Both the position numbers and the translations under genes were made by a program. From Streptomyces sp. AV19 (lineage in GTDB: Bacteria; Actinomycetota; Actinomycetes; Streptomycetales; Streptomycetaceae), in NCBI RefSeq assembly GCF_015999245.1, contig NZ_JAEAMR010000003.1, forward strand, positions 1 to 47,239: a DNA stretch of 47,239 nucleotides. Direction: 5' to 3'. The notes under the pieces were generated by a model, which searched no databases, was not told the DNA's origin, and saw only the letters and a list, made by a program, of their open reading frames with translations. Each line of letters opens with the position of its first letter. The first letter of the stretch is position 1. Of the stretch, positions 1 through 7,796 are shown piece after piece.

Positions 1-4
1 CCCG

Positions 5-62
5 TCCGGCGCTTGAGGACAGCGCGCGCAGCGTGCTGCTGCGGAAACGGTGAAAGGGCGGG
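5..62. repeat. Dispersed intergenic repeat, copy 1 (short form)
   Basis: The stretch begins TCCGGCGCTTGAGGAC (5-20) and ends with GGAAACGGTGAAAGGGCGGG (43-62). The same two blocks recur at 16020-16101 around a longer centre. It lies 17 bases past the stop codon of the leftward fbiB gene. I recognise this as the kind of short intergenic element often found at 3' ends of Streptomyces genes, but cannot name a family. The centre here is shorter than in copy 2. Confidence 0.7.
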
Positions 63-79
63 TCCGGGGCAAAACCTCC

Positions 80-1390
80 CTACCGCACCGCTACGAACGC
101 CTCCGCGCTCCGCGCGCCCCGCTCCCGCGGCGCCCCCGCCGCCCGCCCGACGGCGACGGCCCCCATCGGATCCCAGTCCTCCGGCAGGGACAGAACGTCC
201 CTCACCACATCCCGGCAGAACATCGTCGACGACACCCACGCCGACCCCAGCCGCTCCCCCGCCAACGCCACCAGGAAGTTCTGCACCCCGGCCCCCGTCG
301 CCACCACGAACATCTCCCGCTCCGCCGCGGCGCGCCGCTCGTCCGGGTAGTCGTGGGAGCCGTCCATCACCAGGCACGGCACGACCAGGTACGGCGCGTT
401 GCGCAGCACGTCCCCGCGCTTGACGCGGCGCGCGATGCCCGCCTCGGAGCGGCCGTCCCGGCGCAGGTCCGCGATCCACGCGTCCCGCATCGCGTCCAGC
501 AGCCGCGTCCGCGACTCCGCGGACTCCAGGAGGACGAACCGCCACGGCGTCGTGTGATGCGGCGCCGGCGCCGTCAGCGCGGCGGCCACCGCGCGCCGGA
601 CCGCGCCCGGGTCCACCGGATCGTCCGTGAACTCCCGCACCGTGCGCCGCAGCGACAACGCCTCGCGCACCGCCTCCGACGTCCCCAGCCGGAACATGTC
701 GGACTCGGCGGACCGGACCAGCGCCCGGGCGTCCTCCGCGTCCTCGGCCACCACGTGCGGCAGCCCCCGGACCACCGCCACCGGCAGCCCGCCCGCCTTG
801 CCCTTCACCAGGTCACCGGCGGCCGCCAGTTCGTCGGCGGTCGCGACGACCGTCGCGTTCAGCGGGTTGCCGTGCGCGTCCGTGCCGCCGCGCAGGTCGT
901 CGAGGACGCGGACGCCGGCGGCGCCGATCGCCATGTCCGTCAGACCGCTGCGCCAGGGCCGGCCGGCCGTGTCCGTGATCACGACGCCGACGTCCACGCC
1001 GAGCTCGGCGCGGAGCCCGGCGCGCAGGGCACGGGCGGAGGCGTCCGGGTCCTCGGGCAGGAGCAGGACGGTGCCGGCCGGGGTGTTGGAGGCGTCGACG
1101 CCGGCCGCGGCCATGACGAGGCCGAGCCGGTTCTCGACGATGCGCAACGCACCGCGGCGGGCCACGACCCGGACGGTCTCGGCGTCGATCGCGGCCTCGC
1201 GGTCCTCCGCCTCGACGACGCGCCCCTCCGCCTTGCTGACGATCTTCGAGGTGACGATCAGGACGTCGCCGTCGGCCAGGCCGGGCGTCCCCTCGGCGGT
1301 GGCCGCCGCCGCGACGAGCTTGACCAGGTCGTCGCCGGGCCGGACCTCGGGGATGCCGGGCAGGGCCCACACCCGGTAGGCGGGAATCAC
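80..1390 (-). CDS. fbiB: Coenzyme F420:L-glutamate ligase / FMN-linked nitroreductase-like fusion (FbiB)
   Basis: Adds glutamates to F420-0 and, through its C-terminal flavin domain, takes part in reducing dehydro-F420 in actinobacteria. The protein is 436 aa. Residues 1 to about 240 match the CofE-type ligase, with [28 protein letters not shown] and [15 protein letters not shown]. Residues about 250-436 are nitroreductase-like, starting at [14 protein letters not shown] and including [10 protein letters not shown] and the glycine-rich [20 protein letters not shown]. Start is GTG at 1390, which overlaps the fbiA stop (GTGA), so the two are translationally coupled. Length and two-domain layout match mycobacterial FbiB (Rv3262). 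It is the last gene of the cdo-fbiA-fbiB leftward run. Confidence 0.95.
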   Translation of the reverse strand: MIPAYRVWALPGIPEVRPGDDLVKLVAAAATAEGTPGLADGDVLIVTSKIVSKAEGRVVEAEDREAAIDAETVRVVARRGALRIVENRLGLVMAAAGVDASNTPAGTVLLLPEDPDASARALRAGLRAELGVDVGVVITDTAGRPWRSGLTDMAIGAAGVRVLDDLRGGTDAHGNPLNATVVATADELAAAGDLVKGKAGGLPVAVVRGLPHVVAEDAEDARALVRSAESDMFRLGTSEAVREALSLRRTVREFTDDPVDPGAVRRAVAAALTAPAPHHTTPWRFVLLESAESRTRLLDAMRDAWIADLRRDGRSEAGIARRVKRGDVLRNAPYLVVPCLVMDGSHDYPDERRAAAEREMFVVATGAGVQNFLVALAGERLGSAWVSSTMFCRDVVRDVLSLPEDWDPMGAVAVGRAAGAPRERGARSAEAFVAVR

Positions 1391-2346
1391 GCGCGTACCT
1401 CCTCGGCCAGGGCGAGCGCCTCCGCGGCCATCCGCGCCGTCGCCTCGATGTCGGTCATCATCAGCGGGACGGCTCGGCAGCGTATGCCCGCGGCCTCCAC
1501 ACCGGCGGCCTCGGCCGCGTCCACGGTGTCCACCAGCCAGCCGTCCAGCAGGCCGGCACCGTAGTGCCGGGCCACGGCCCCGGCGGTGGACTCCACGCCG
1601 ACGGCCGCCAGCACCTTGTCGGCCATGCCGCGCACCGGCGCGTCGCCGACGATCGGCGAGAGGCCGACGACCGGCGCCGCGGCGCCCGCGACCGCCTCGC
1701 GGACGCCCGGCACGGACAGGATCGTGCCGACGCTGACGACCGGGTTGGACGGCGGGAAGAGGATGACGTCCGCCGCGCCGATCGCCTCCAGCACGCCGGG
1801 CGCGGGCTCGGCCTGCTCGGCGCCGACCGGGACGATCGCGTGGGCCGGCACCTGGGCGCGCAGCCGCACCCAGTACTCCTGGAAGTGGACGGCCTTCCGT
1901 CCGCCGTCCTCGTCGTCGATCAGGACGTGGGTCTCGACGCGGTCGTCGCTCATGGGCAGCAGCCGCACCCCCGGCTTCCAGCGCTCGCACAGCGCCTCGG
2001 TGACGGCGCTGAGCGGATAGCCGGCGGAGATCATCCGGGTGCGGACGATATGCGTCGCGAAGTCGCGGTCGCCGAGCCCGAACCACTCGGGCCCGACGCC
2101 GTAGGCGGCCAACTCCTCCTTCACGGCGAAGGTTTCACCGGCCCGGCCCCAGCCCTGCTCCTCATGGATGCCGCCGCCGAGCGTGTACATCACCGTGTCG
2201 AGGTCGGGACAGACCTTGAGTCCGAAGAGGTGGATGTCGTCACCGGTGTTCCCGATGACGGTGATGTCCGCGTCAGGGACTGCTGACTTGAGGCCGCGGA
2301 GGAAGCGGGCGCCCCCGATCCCGCCGGCCAGAACCACAATGCGCAT
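1387..2346 (-). CDS. fbiA: 2-phospho-L-lactate / phosphoenolpyruvate transferase (FbiA, CofD family)
   Basis: Transfers the lactyl or enolpyruvyl phospho group to the deazaflavin Fo to form (dehydro-)F420-0, the step before FbiB. The protein is 319 aa. It starts [19 protein letters not shown], the classic CofD glycine-rich N-terminus, which fixes the start at the ATG at 2346 rather than an in-frame codon 72 nt upstream. Other family marks are [30 protein letters not shown], and [15 protein letters not shown] near residue 195. Its stop overlaps the fbiB GTG by four bases. The upstream gene, cysteine dioxygenase, ends 28 nt before the ATG on the same strand, so all three are probably co-transcribed. 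The neighbourhood equals Rv3260c-Rv3262. Confidence 0.95.
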   Translation of the reverse strand: MRIVVLAGGIGGARFLRGLKSAVPDADITVIGNTGDDIHLFGLKVCPDLDTVMYTLGGGIHEEQGWGRAGETFAVKEELAAYGVGPEWFGLGDRDFATHIVRTRMISAGYPLSAVTEALCERWKPGVRLLPMSDDRVETHVLIDDEDGGRKAVHFQEYWVRLRAQVPAHAIVPVGAEQAEPAPGVLEAIGAADVILFPPSNPVVSVGTILSVPGVREAVAGAAAPVVGLSPIVGDAPVRGMADKVLAAVGVESTAGAVARHYGAGLLDGWLVDTVDAAEAAGVEAAGIRCRAVPLMMTDIEATARMAAEALALAEEVRA

Positions 2347-2374
2347 GTGGAGCAGTGTGTCAGTCCGGGGGCGC

Positions 2375-2902
2375 TCACTGACGGGCGGGCGCCGGGGAGT
2401 TGCGGAGTGCGACCACATCGCGCCGGTCGTGGAACCGGTCGTGGAACGGCATTTCGGTCAGACCGGGGAAGTAGACGTGCAAGCTGACCGCCGGCTCCAC
2501 CGAGTCGTTGACGACCTCGTGGATGTGGCCGGGGGCGAAGACCCGCTGGTCACCGGCGCCGAGGCGGCGCCGGACCGTGCTCCCCGGCGCGCGGTGCGTC
2601 TCGGTGAGCTCGCCGTGCAGGACGGTGAGCACCCCGGAGGAGCGGCCGTGGTCGTGCAGCCCGCTGCCCTGGCCGGGCACCCAGCTCAGCAGCCACACCT
2701 CGTAGCCGGGCCCGGTGCGCAGCCGGTGGTACCAGCGGCTGACGGCGTCGTAGCGGACGAGGTGGGACCAGGCGGCGCGGTCGGCGGCGATGGAGCGGGC
2801 GAGGCCGGCGAACTCGGCCACGGTGGCCGGGTGGGCGGCCGGCGGCGGCATGAGATGCGGGACGGCGAGCGGGTCGCCGGCGATCTGGACGTCGCTGTTC
2901 AT
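2375..2902 (-). CDS. Cysteine dioxygenase type I (cupin)
   Basis: Predicted Fe(II) enzyme that oxidises cysteine to cysteine sulfinate in the cytoplasm. The protein is 175 aa from the ATG at 2902. The cupin core shows metal ligands H83 and H85 (GSGLHDHGRSSGVLTVLHG), a second-motif histidine at about H128 (APGHIHEVVND) and a C-terminal LHVYFPGL strand. The position of the mammalian Cys93 (Cys-Tyr crosslink) appears to be glycine, as usual in bacterial enzymes. That comparison is from memory of the family. The ATG is chosen because the preceding in-frame residues look like untranslated leader; the Shine-Dalgarno is weak. A cysteine-codon-rich small ORF lies upstream on the same strand (3035-3127), suggesting attenuation by cysteine supply. 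Confidence 0.88.
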   Translation of the reverse strand: MNSDVQIAGDPLAVPHLMPPPAAHPATVAEFAGLARSIAADRAAWSHLVRYDAVSRWYHRLRTGPGYEVWLLSWVPGQGSGLHDHGRSSGVLTVLHGELTETHRAPGSTVRRRLGAGDQRVFAPGHIHEVVNDSVEPAVSLHVYFPGLTEMPFHDRFHDRRDVVALRNSPAPARQ

Positions 2903-3034
2903 GAAGGGTGGGTTCCTCGGTACGGCGGACCGACCGGGGCGCGGCAGCCGGAAGAGCGGCGCCACGGACCGGCCCGGGCAGGCGAAGGGAAAGAAAGAGA
3001 AGAGGGGAGAAAGATCAGCCGGAGCTCTGCGGCA

Positions 3035-3127
3035 TCAACAGCTGGAACAGCGACAGCGCGCCTGCACGGCACAGCGCGACCCGTAGGCACGGGTCAGGCC
3101 GGACGGGGCGGGTGCGGTCGCGAGCAT
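3035..3127 (-). CDS. Candidate cysteine-rich leader peptide upstream of cysteine dioxygenase
   Basis: A 30-codon frame from ATG (3127-3125) to TGA (3037-3035) reads MLATAPAPSGL...RCAVQARCRCSSC. Four cysteines lie in the last 12 residues and all use TGT, the rare cysteine codon in this genome. A pyrimidine-rich tract (about 2983-3018, read on the minus strand) follows, then the cysteine dioxygenase ATG 133 nt further on. Cysteine-responsive leader ORFs upstream of sulfur genes are known in mycobacteria. No good Shine-Dalgarno precedes the ATG; an internal GTG (3067) could also start a 10-residue form. The role is inferred and the ORF could be chance. Confidence 0.35.
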   Translation of the reverse strand: MLATAPAPSGLTRAYGSRCAVQARCRCSSC

Positions 3128-3451
3128 GCAGACAAGGAGACCGGCACGGACCGCGCGGTGTCAACCGGATGTCCGTTTTGATGCCAATCTTTCACCTCAT
3201 CCGGTAACGGAGCCCGGTGAAGGGTTTGTGTCGGCGTGCGGCAGGACAATCGCCCGGCATCCTGGTCCTCAAACATCCTCCGACGCCCCGGTGCAACTGG
3301 ATCGCCGCGGACGACGTCCCTCTCATTGGCGAGGGACTCTCGGGACGCTTGTGGCGGGCGGGAGATGTGTCCACTCTTGTGGCGATTTGGCAACTTTCCG
3401 CTCGGCCTTGGTTCCGCAGAGTGAATAAGGGGCCCAATAGCAGATCTCGGC

Positions 3452-3481
3452 TTGACTGGCCCGGATCGGCGCACTTGTAAT
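3452..3481 (+). promoter_or_regulatory. Candidate whiB promoter
   Basis: TTGACT (3452-3457), an 18-nt spacer and TGTAAT (3476-3481) resemble a vegetative sigma-70 type promoter. Transcription would begin near 3488, giving a leader of about 65 nt before the whiB ATG. The S. coelicolor whiB gene is known to have more than one promoter, so this may be one of several. Confidence 0.45.
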
Positions 3482-3553
3482 TTCACTCGTGTCGTTCTGC
3501 CGTACCTGATCACGGCAGCATCACGGGGACGCAATGACAGACGAGGGGCGCAC

Positions 3554-3817
3554 ATGACCGAGCTGTTTCAGCAACTGCTGGTCGAGGAGGCGGACGAGGA
3601 GCTCGGCTGGCAGGAGCGCGCACTCTGCGCCCAGACCGATCCCGAGTCCTTCTTCCCCGAGAAGGGCGGTTCCACCCGCGAGGCGAAGAAGGTCTGCCTC
3701 GCCTGTGAAGTCCGCTCCGAGTGCCTCGAATACGCTCTCGCCAACGACGAACGCTTCGGCATCTGGGGCGGGTTGTCCGAGCGCGAGCGCCGCCGCCTGA
3801 AGAAGGCCGCGGTCTGA
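3554..3817 (+). CDS. whiB: WhiB-family iron-sulfur transcription factor (WhiB, WhiB2-type)
   Basis: Developmental regulator of sporulation septation, working with WhiA, and the orthologue of M. tuberculosis whiB2. The protein is 87 aa. The four [4Fe-4S] cysteines are C25, C48, C51 and C57, followed by GIWGG (69-73) and a basic C-terminus SERERRRLKKAAV. The N-terminus MTELFQQLLVEEADEELGW is characteristic of WhiB rather than WblA, WblC, WblE or WhiD. The ATG at 3554 is preceded by GAGGGG. The gene lies next to fbiA/fbiB as in mycobacteria. Expression is probably developmentally controlled from the upstream region. Confidence 0.96.
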   Translation: MTELFQQLLVEEADEELGWQERALCAQTDPESFFPEKGGSTREAKKVCLACEVRSECLEYALANDERFGIWGGLSERERRRLKKAAV

Positions 3818-4009
3818 GGCGACGTCAGCCGCCCGCACCGGCTGCGCCACCACTCCACGCCACGCCGGCACCACCCCGCACCATCCCCGCCCGGACCAGG
3901 GCCGACGCCGTCCGGCCGGGCACCGCGCACGGGTCCGCCGTGACCCGGGAGCGTGAATAGGCCAGGACCCCGTCCGGCCCGCCCGAACCCGATACCCGCT
4001 CGTACCGCA

Positions 4010-4048
4010 CGGTCCGCCTCCCGCGCCCCGCACTCAGGAGGCGGACCG
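4010..4048. terminator. Hairpin downstream of whiB
   Basis: CGGTCCGCCTCC (4010-4021) pairs perfectly with GGAGGCGGACCG (4037-4048) across a 15-nt loop. No T tract follows. It may end whiB transcription or act in the leader of the next gene. The rest of the 3818-4193 gap is GC-rich with no gene that I can see. Confidence 0.5.
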
Positions 4049-4193
4049 CCGTGTTGTCAGCCACTAGTCTGGGGTGCCGTCCGTGACGCACCGGCGCCCC
4101 CGAACCGGGGTCGCACACGTCCACCGCAGTCCAGCACCGCGGTCCCGCCGGGAGCACGCCTCCCGTACGACCGGCCGGAGGGCCCGTACCCCG

Positions 4194-7100
4194 ATGTCCG
4201 CGCACAGCAGCCACGCGTTCGACCTCACCCACCCCCCGGCGTTCCCCCGGCACGTCGTCACCGCCGTGCTCGTCGCCCACGACGGCGCCCGCTGGCTCCC
4301 GGACGCGCTCGCCGGGCTGCTCGGCCAGGACCGGCCCGTCCAGCGGGCGGTCGCCGCCGACACCGGGAGCGACGACGGCTCCGCCCGGCTGCTCGCCGAC
4401 GCGCTCGGCGACGACCGCGTCCTGCGCCTCGCCCGCCGGGCCGGCTTCGGCACCGCGGTGGAGGAGGCGGTGCGCGCCGCCCCCGCGCCCACCGCCGACG
4501 ACCTGCCCTACCTCGCCGGCTCCAGCGGCTGGGACCCCGTCGGCCGCACCTGGCGCGAGGACCCCCAGGACTCCGACGGCCGCGGCGCCACCGGCGAGCC
4601 CGTGCAGTGGCTGTGGCTGCTGCACGACGACTGCGCGCCCGAACCGGCCGCCCTCCACGAACTGCTGCGGGTCGCCGACGCCGAGGGCGCCGCCGTCGTC
4701 GGCCCCAAGCTGCGCAGCTGGTACGACCGCCGGCAGCTGCTGGAGGTCGGCGCCGCCATCGCCCGCGGCGGCCGCCGCTGGACCGGCCTCGACCGCCGCG
4801 AGCAGGACCAGGGCCAGCACGACCAGGTGCGTTCCGTGCTCTCCGTCTCCAGCGCCGGCATGCTGGTGCGCCGCGACGTGTGGGAGGCGCTGGGCGGCTT
4901 CGACGCCCGGCTGCCCCTGATGCGCGACGACGTCGACTTCTGCTGGCGCGCCCACGCCGCCGGCCACCGCGTCGTCGTCGCCCCCGACGCCGTGCTCCGG
5001 CACGCCGAGGCCGCCTCCCGCGAGCGCCGGCCCGTCGACTGCGCGGGCCGCAAGCCGGTCCCGGCGCACCGGGTGGACAAGGCCGGTGCCATCCACACCC
5101 TGCTCGCCAACGCCCGTGGCGCGGCGCTGCCTTACGTCCTGTTCCGGATCCTCCTCGGCACCCTGCTGCGGGTCCTCGGCTACCTCGTCGGCAAGGCGCC
5201 GGGTCCCGCCCTCGACGAACTCACCGGCCTCGGCGCCGTCCTGCTGCGGCCCGGCCGCGTGCTCGCCGCCCGCAAACGGCGGGCCGGGGCGACCGTCCCC
5301 GCCAAGGAGCTGCGCCCCCTCTTCCCGCCGCCCGGCGCCAGCCTGCGCGCCGCGTTCGAGCAGCTGACGGCCGCGTTCGGCGGGCGGCCGGACGCCGGCT
5401 CGTCGTCGGCCGGCCGGCACGGCGCGGTCGAGTCCGGGCCCGGCGGCGACGACGCGGACTACCTGGACATCGAGCAGTTCGCCCGGATCAAGCGGCTCGC
5501 CCGCAAGCCGGCCCCGGTCCTCTTCGCGCTCCTGCTGCTGGTCTCCGCCCTCGCCTGCCGGGGGCTCTACGGCGGTGGCGCGCTGTCCGGCGGCGCCCTG
5601 CTGCCCGCGCCCGACGGCGTCGGCGGGCTGTGGTCGCGCTTCGCCGACGGCTGGCACGCCGTCGGCACCGGCGACACCGCCGGCGGCCCGCCCCACCTCG
5701 CCGTGCTCGCGGCCCTGTCGGTGCTGCTGCTCGGCTCGGTGAACCTGACCCTCACCCTGCTGCTCGTCTGCTCGGTCCCGCTGGCCGGGCTGACCGCCTA
5801 CTTCGCCGCCCGCCCGCTGGTCGAGTCCCGGCTGCTGCGCGCCTGGGGCAGCGTCGCCTACGCCTTCCTGCCCGCGGCCACCGGAGCGCTCGCGGCCGGC
5901 CGGCTGGGCACCGCGGTCCTGGCGATCCTGCTGCCGCTGATGGCCCGCGCGGCCGTCTCCGCCGGCGGCTTCCGCTCGGCGGGCGCCCGGCCCACCTGGC
6001 GCGCGGTCTGGGCGTACGCCCTCCTGCTCACCGTCACCACCGCCTTCACGCCCCTGGTGTGGCCGATCGCCGTTGCCCTGGGCCTGGGCGTGCTGGCCCT
6101 GCGCGTGCGCGGCGGGCAGCTCGCCGCGCACGGACCGGCGTTCCTCGCGGTCGCCCTGACCCCCGTCCTGGTGCTCGCCCCCTGGTCGTTCGGCCTGTTC
6201 GCGCACCCGGGCCGGTTCCTCGACCAGGCCGGGACGGAGTACGGCGGCGGCACGACCACCCCGCTGCTCCTGCTCCTCGGCGACCCCGGCGGGCCCAACA
6301 CCTTCGGCGGGCTGGCGCTGGCCGGCGTGCTGCTGGCCGCGCTCGCCGCGCTGCTGCGCGCCGACCGCCGGCCCGTCGTCCTCACCGCCTGGGCCGTGGC
6401 CCTCACCGGGATGCTGGGCGCGGCGCTCGCCAACCACTCCGCGTGGGCCGGGCCCGCCACCCTCGTCCAGGGCCTGGCGCTGATCGCGGCCGCCGCGGTC
6501 GGTGCCGAGGGCGCGCGCGAGCGGGTCGCCGCGCGCAGCTTCGGCTGGCGGCAGCCGGTCGCCGGACTCGTCGCGCTCGCCGCCGCCGCGGGCCCGCTGT
6601 GTGCCGCCGTCGCCTGGGCGGCGGGCGGGGCGGGCGGCCCGCTGGAGCGGCGGGACCCGGTCCAGGTCCCGGCGTTCGTCGCCGAGGCCGCCACCACCCG
6701 CGACCAGGCCCGCACCCTCGTGCTCGGCGGCACGGCGGACGACCTCGCCTACGCGCTCGTCCGGGGCTCCGGCGTGCGTATGGGCGACGAGGCGCTGGGC
6801 GGCGGTCGTGACCGGCGGTTCGACGGCGTCGTCGCGGACCTCGTCTCCGGCTCCGGCGCCGACCAGGCCGGCCGGCTGGCCGGGTACGCCGTCGGCTTCG
6901 TGCTCGTCCGCGACGGCGCGGCCAAGGAGGCCGGCGCCGCCCTGGACGCCACGCCGGGCCTGACCCGGCTCAGCCAGGAGGGCCGCACCGCGCTGTGGCG
7001 GGTGGACCGCGAGGTCGCCCGCGTCACCGTCGTCTCCGGCGGATCCGCTCCCGTCCCCGTCGCCTCCGGCCCGGTCGGCGCCCGCGCCGACCTGCCCGCC

Positions 7101-7796
7101 GGTTCCGGCGGCCGGGTCCTGCGCCTCGCCGACAAGGCGGCGCCCGGCTGGCACGCCACCCTCGACGGCAAGGAGCTCGAGCGGACCACCGTCGACGGCT
7201 GGGCCCAGGGCTTCCGGCTCCCGGCGAACGGCGGCACGTTGACGCTCTCCTACGAGACGCCGCTCACCCGCACCGCCTGGGTGTGGACCCAGGCCCTGCT
7301 CGGCGTCGTCCTGGTCGTCCTCGCCCTGCCGGGCCGCCGGCGCCACGTCGACGACGACCTGCCCGAGGCCGCCGCACCGGCCGCGGCCGTGCCCGCGCAG
7401 GCACCGGCCGGGGAGGGCCGCCGGGCGCGGCGACTGCGCGCTGCCGCGGAGCCGGCGCCGACGGCTCCCGTCGCGCCGGAGCCCGCTCCGGAACCGGTGC
7501 AGCACGACCCCTACGCACAACCGTCGGCCGACCCGTACGCCGCCGTGCCCCAGCAGCCCTACGCCCAGGCCTCCGCCGCCGAGGGCTGGGAGGCGTACTA
7601 CGGGCAGCAACAGCCCTACCAGGAGGGCGCGTACGACGGCGGCTACGCGCAGCAGGCGTACTACCCCGACGGGACCTACCAGGCGGACCTCTACGCGGGC
7701 GGCGCCCACGACCCGTACGGCTACGGCACGCAGCCCCACGACACGACGTACGGCGGGGCCGACGCGGCCCGCCGCGACGGGAGCGAGCAGCAGTGA
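4194..7796 (+). CDS. Giant membrane-bound family 2 glycosyltransferase with Tyr/Pro-rich tail
   Basis: Predicted cell-envelope glycosyltransferase of 1200 aa; donor and acceptor are unknown. Residues about 15-330 are a GT2 (GT-A fold) domain: VTAVLVAHDGARWLPDAL, a DTGSDDGS motif, WLWLLHDDCAPEP, and DARLPLMRDDVDFCWRAHAAGH with the usual acidic residues. Many hydrophobic segments follow between about residues 430 and 1060, for example FALLLLVSALACRGLY and LLLVCSVPLAGLTAYFAA. A further hydrophobic helix near the end precedes an Ala/Pro linker and a tail of about 90 residues rich in Tyr, Gln and Gly. The ATG at 4194 (MSAHSS) is preferred; an earlier in-frame start near 4074 is possible. The stop overlaps the next gene's GTG, so the pair is coupled. 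It sits between whiB and the zincin-like gene, which I recall being neighbours in mycobacteria. Confidence 0.85.
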   Translation: MSAHSSHAFDLTHPPAFPRHVVTAVLVAHDGARWLPDALAGLLGQDRPVQRAVAADTGSDDGSARLLADALGDDRVLRLARRAGFGTAVEEAVRAAPAPTADDLPYLAGSSGWDPVGRTWREDPQDSDGRGATGEPVQWLWLLHDDCAPEPAALHELLRVADAEGAAVVGPKLRSWYDRRQLLEVGAAIARGGRRWTGLDRREQDQGQHDQVRSVLSVSSAGMLVRRDVWEALGGFDARLPLMRDDVDFCWRAHAAGHRVVVAPDAVLRHAEAASRERRPVDCAGRKPVPAHRVDKAGAIHTLLANARGAALPYVLFRILLGTLLRVLGYLVGKAPGPALDELTGLGAVLLRPGRVLAARKRRAGATVPAKELRPLFPPPGASLRAAFEQLTAAFGGRPDAGSSSAGRHGAVESGPGGDDADYLDIEQFARIKRLARKPAPVLFALLLLVSALACRGLYGGGALSGGALLPAPDGVGGLWSRFADGWHAVGTGDTAGGPPHLAVLAALSVLLLGSVNLTLTLLLVCSVPLAGLTAYFAARPLVESRLLRAWGSVAYAFLPAATGALAAGRLGTAVLAILLPLMARAAVSAGGFRSAGARPTWRAVWAYALLLTVTTAFTPLVWPIAVALGLGVLALRVRGGQLAAHGPAFLAVALTPVLVLAPWSFGLFAHPGRFLDQAGTEYGGGTTTPLLLLLGDPGGPNTFGGLALAGVLLAALAALLRADRRPVVLTAWAVALTGMLGAALANHSAWAGPATLVQGLALIAAAAVGAEGARERVAARSFGWRQPVAGLVALAAAAGPLCAAVAWAAGGAGGPLERRDPVQVPAFVAEAATTRDQARTLVLGGTADDLAYALVRGSGVRMGDEALGGGRDRRFDGVVADLVSGSGADQAGRLAGYAVGFVLVRDGAAKEAGAALDATPGLTRLSQEGRTALWRVDREVARVTVVSGGSAPVPVASGPVGARADLPAGSGGRVLRLADKAAPGWHATLDGKELERTTVDGWAQGFRLPANGGTLTLSYETPLTRTAWVWTQALLGVVLVVLALPGRRRHVDDDLPEAAAPAAAVPAQAPAGEGRRARRLRAAAEPAPTAPVAPEPAPEPVQHDPYAQPSADPYAAVPQQPYAQASAAEGWEAYYGQQQPYQEGAYDGGYAQQAYYPDGTYQADLYAGGAHDPYGYGTQPHDTTYGGADAARRDGSEQQ

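Larger units (their letters stand above)
2903..3553. other. Divergent regulatory region between cysteine dioxygenase and whiB
   Basis: A 651-bp gap between divergent genes. The left half (2903-3130) is the 5' region of cysteine dioxygenase, with the cysteine-rich small ORF and a purine tract on the + strand (2987-3013), pyrimidine-rich in the mRNA. The right half is lower in GC than its surroundings, as expected for a promoter region, and contains the whiB promoter candidate at 3452-3481. I see no further gene in it. Confidence 0.6.

Noticed and set aside
2376..2400. CCGTCAGTG on the minus strand near fbiA, resembling the damage-promoter first block
   Set aside because: The first two bases differ and there is no TANNNT eight bases later.
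4053..4070. TTGTCAGCC followed by TAGTCT before the glycosyltransferase gene
   Set aside because: Two mismatches in the first block and only two bases between the boxes, so it does not fit the RecA-NDp geometry.
3825..7739. A 1304-codon open frame antisense to the giant glycosyltransferase
   Set aside because: Shadow frame of high-GC coding DNA with repetitive Gly/Ala/Arg composition and no domain signal.
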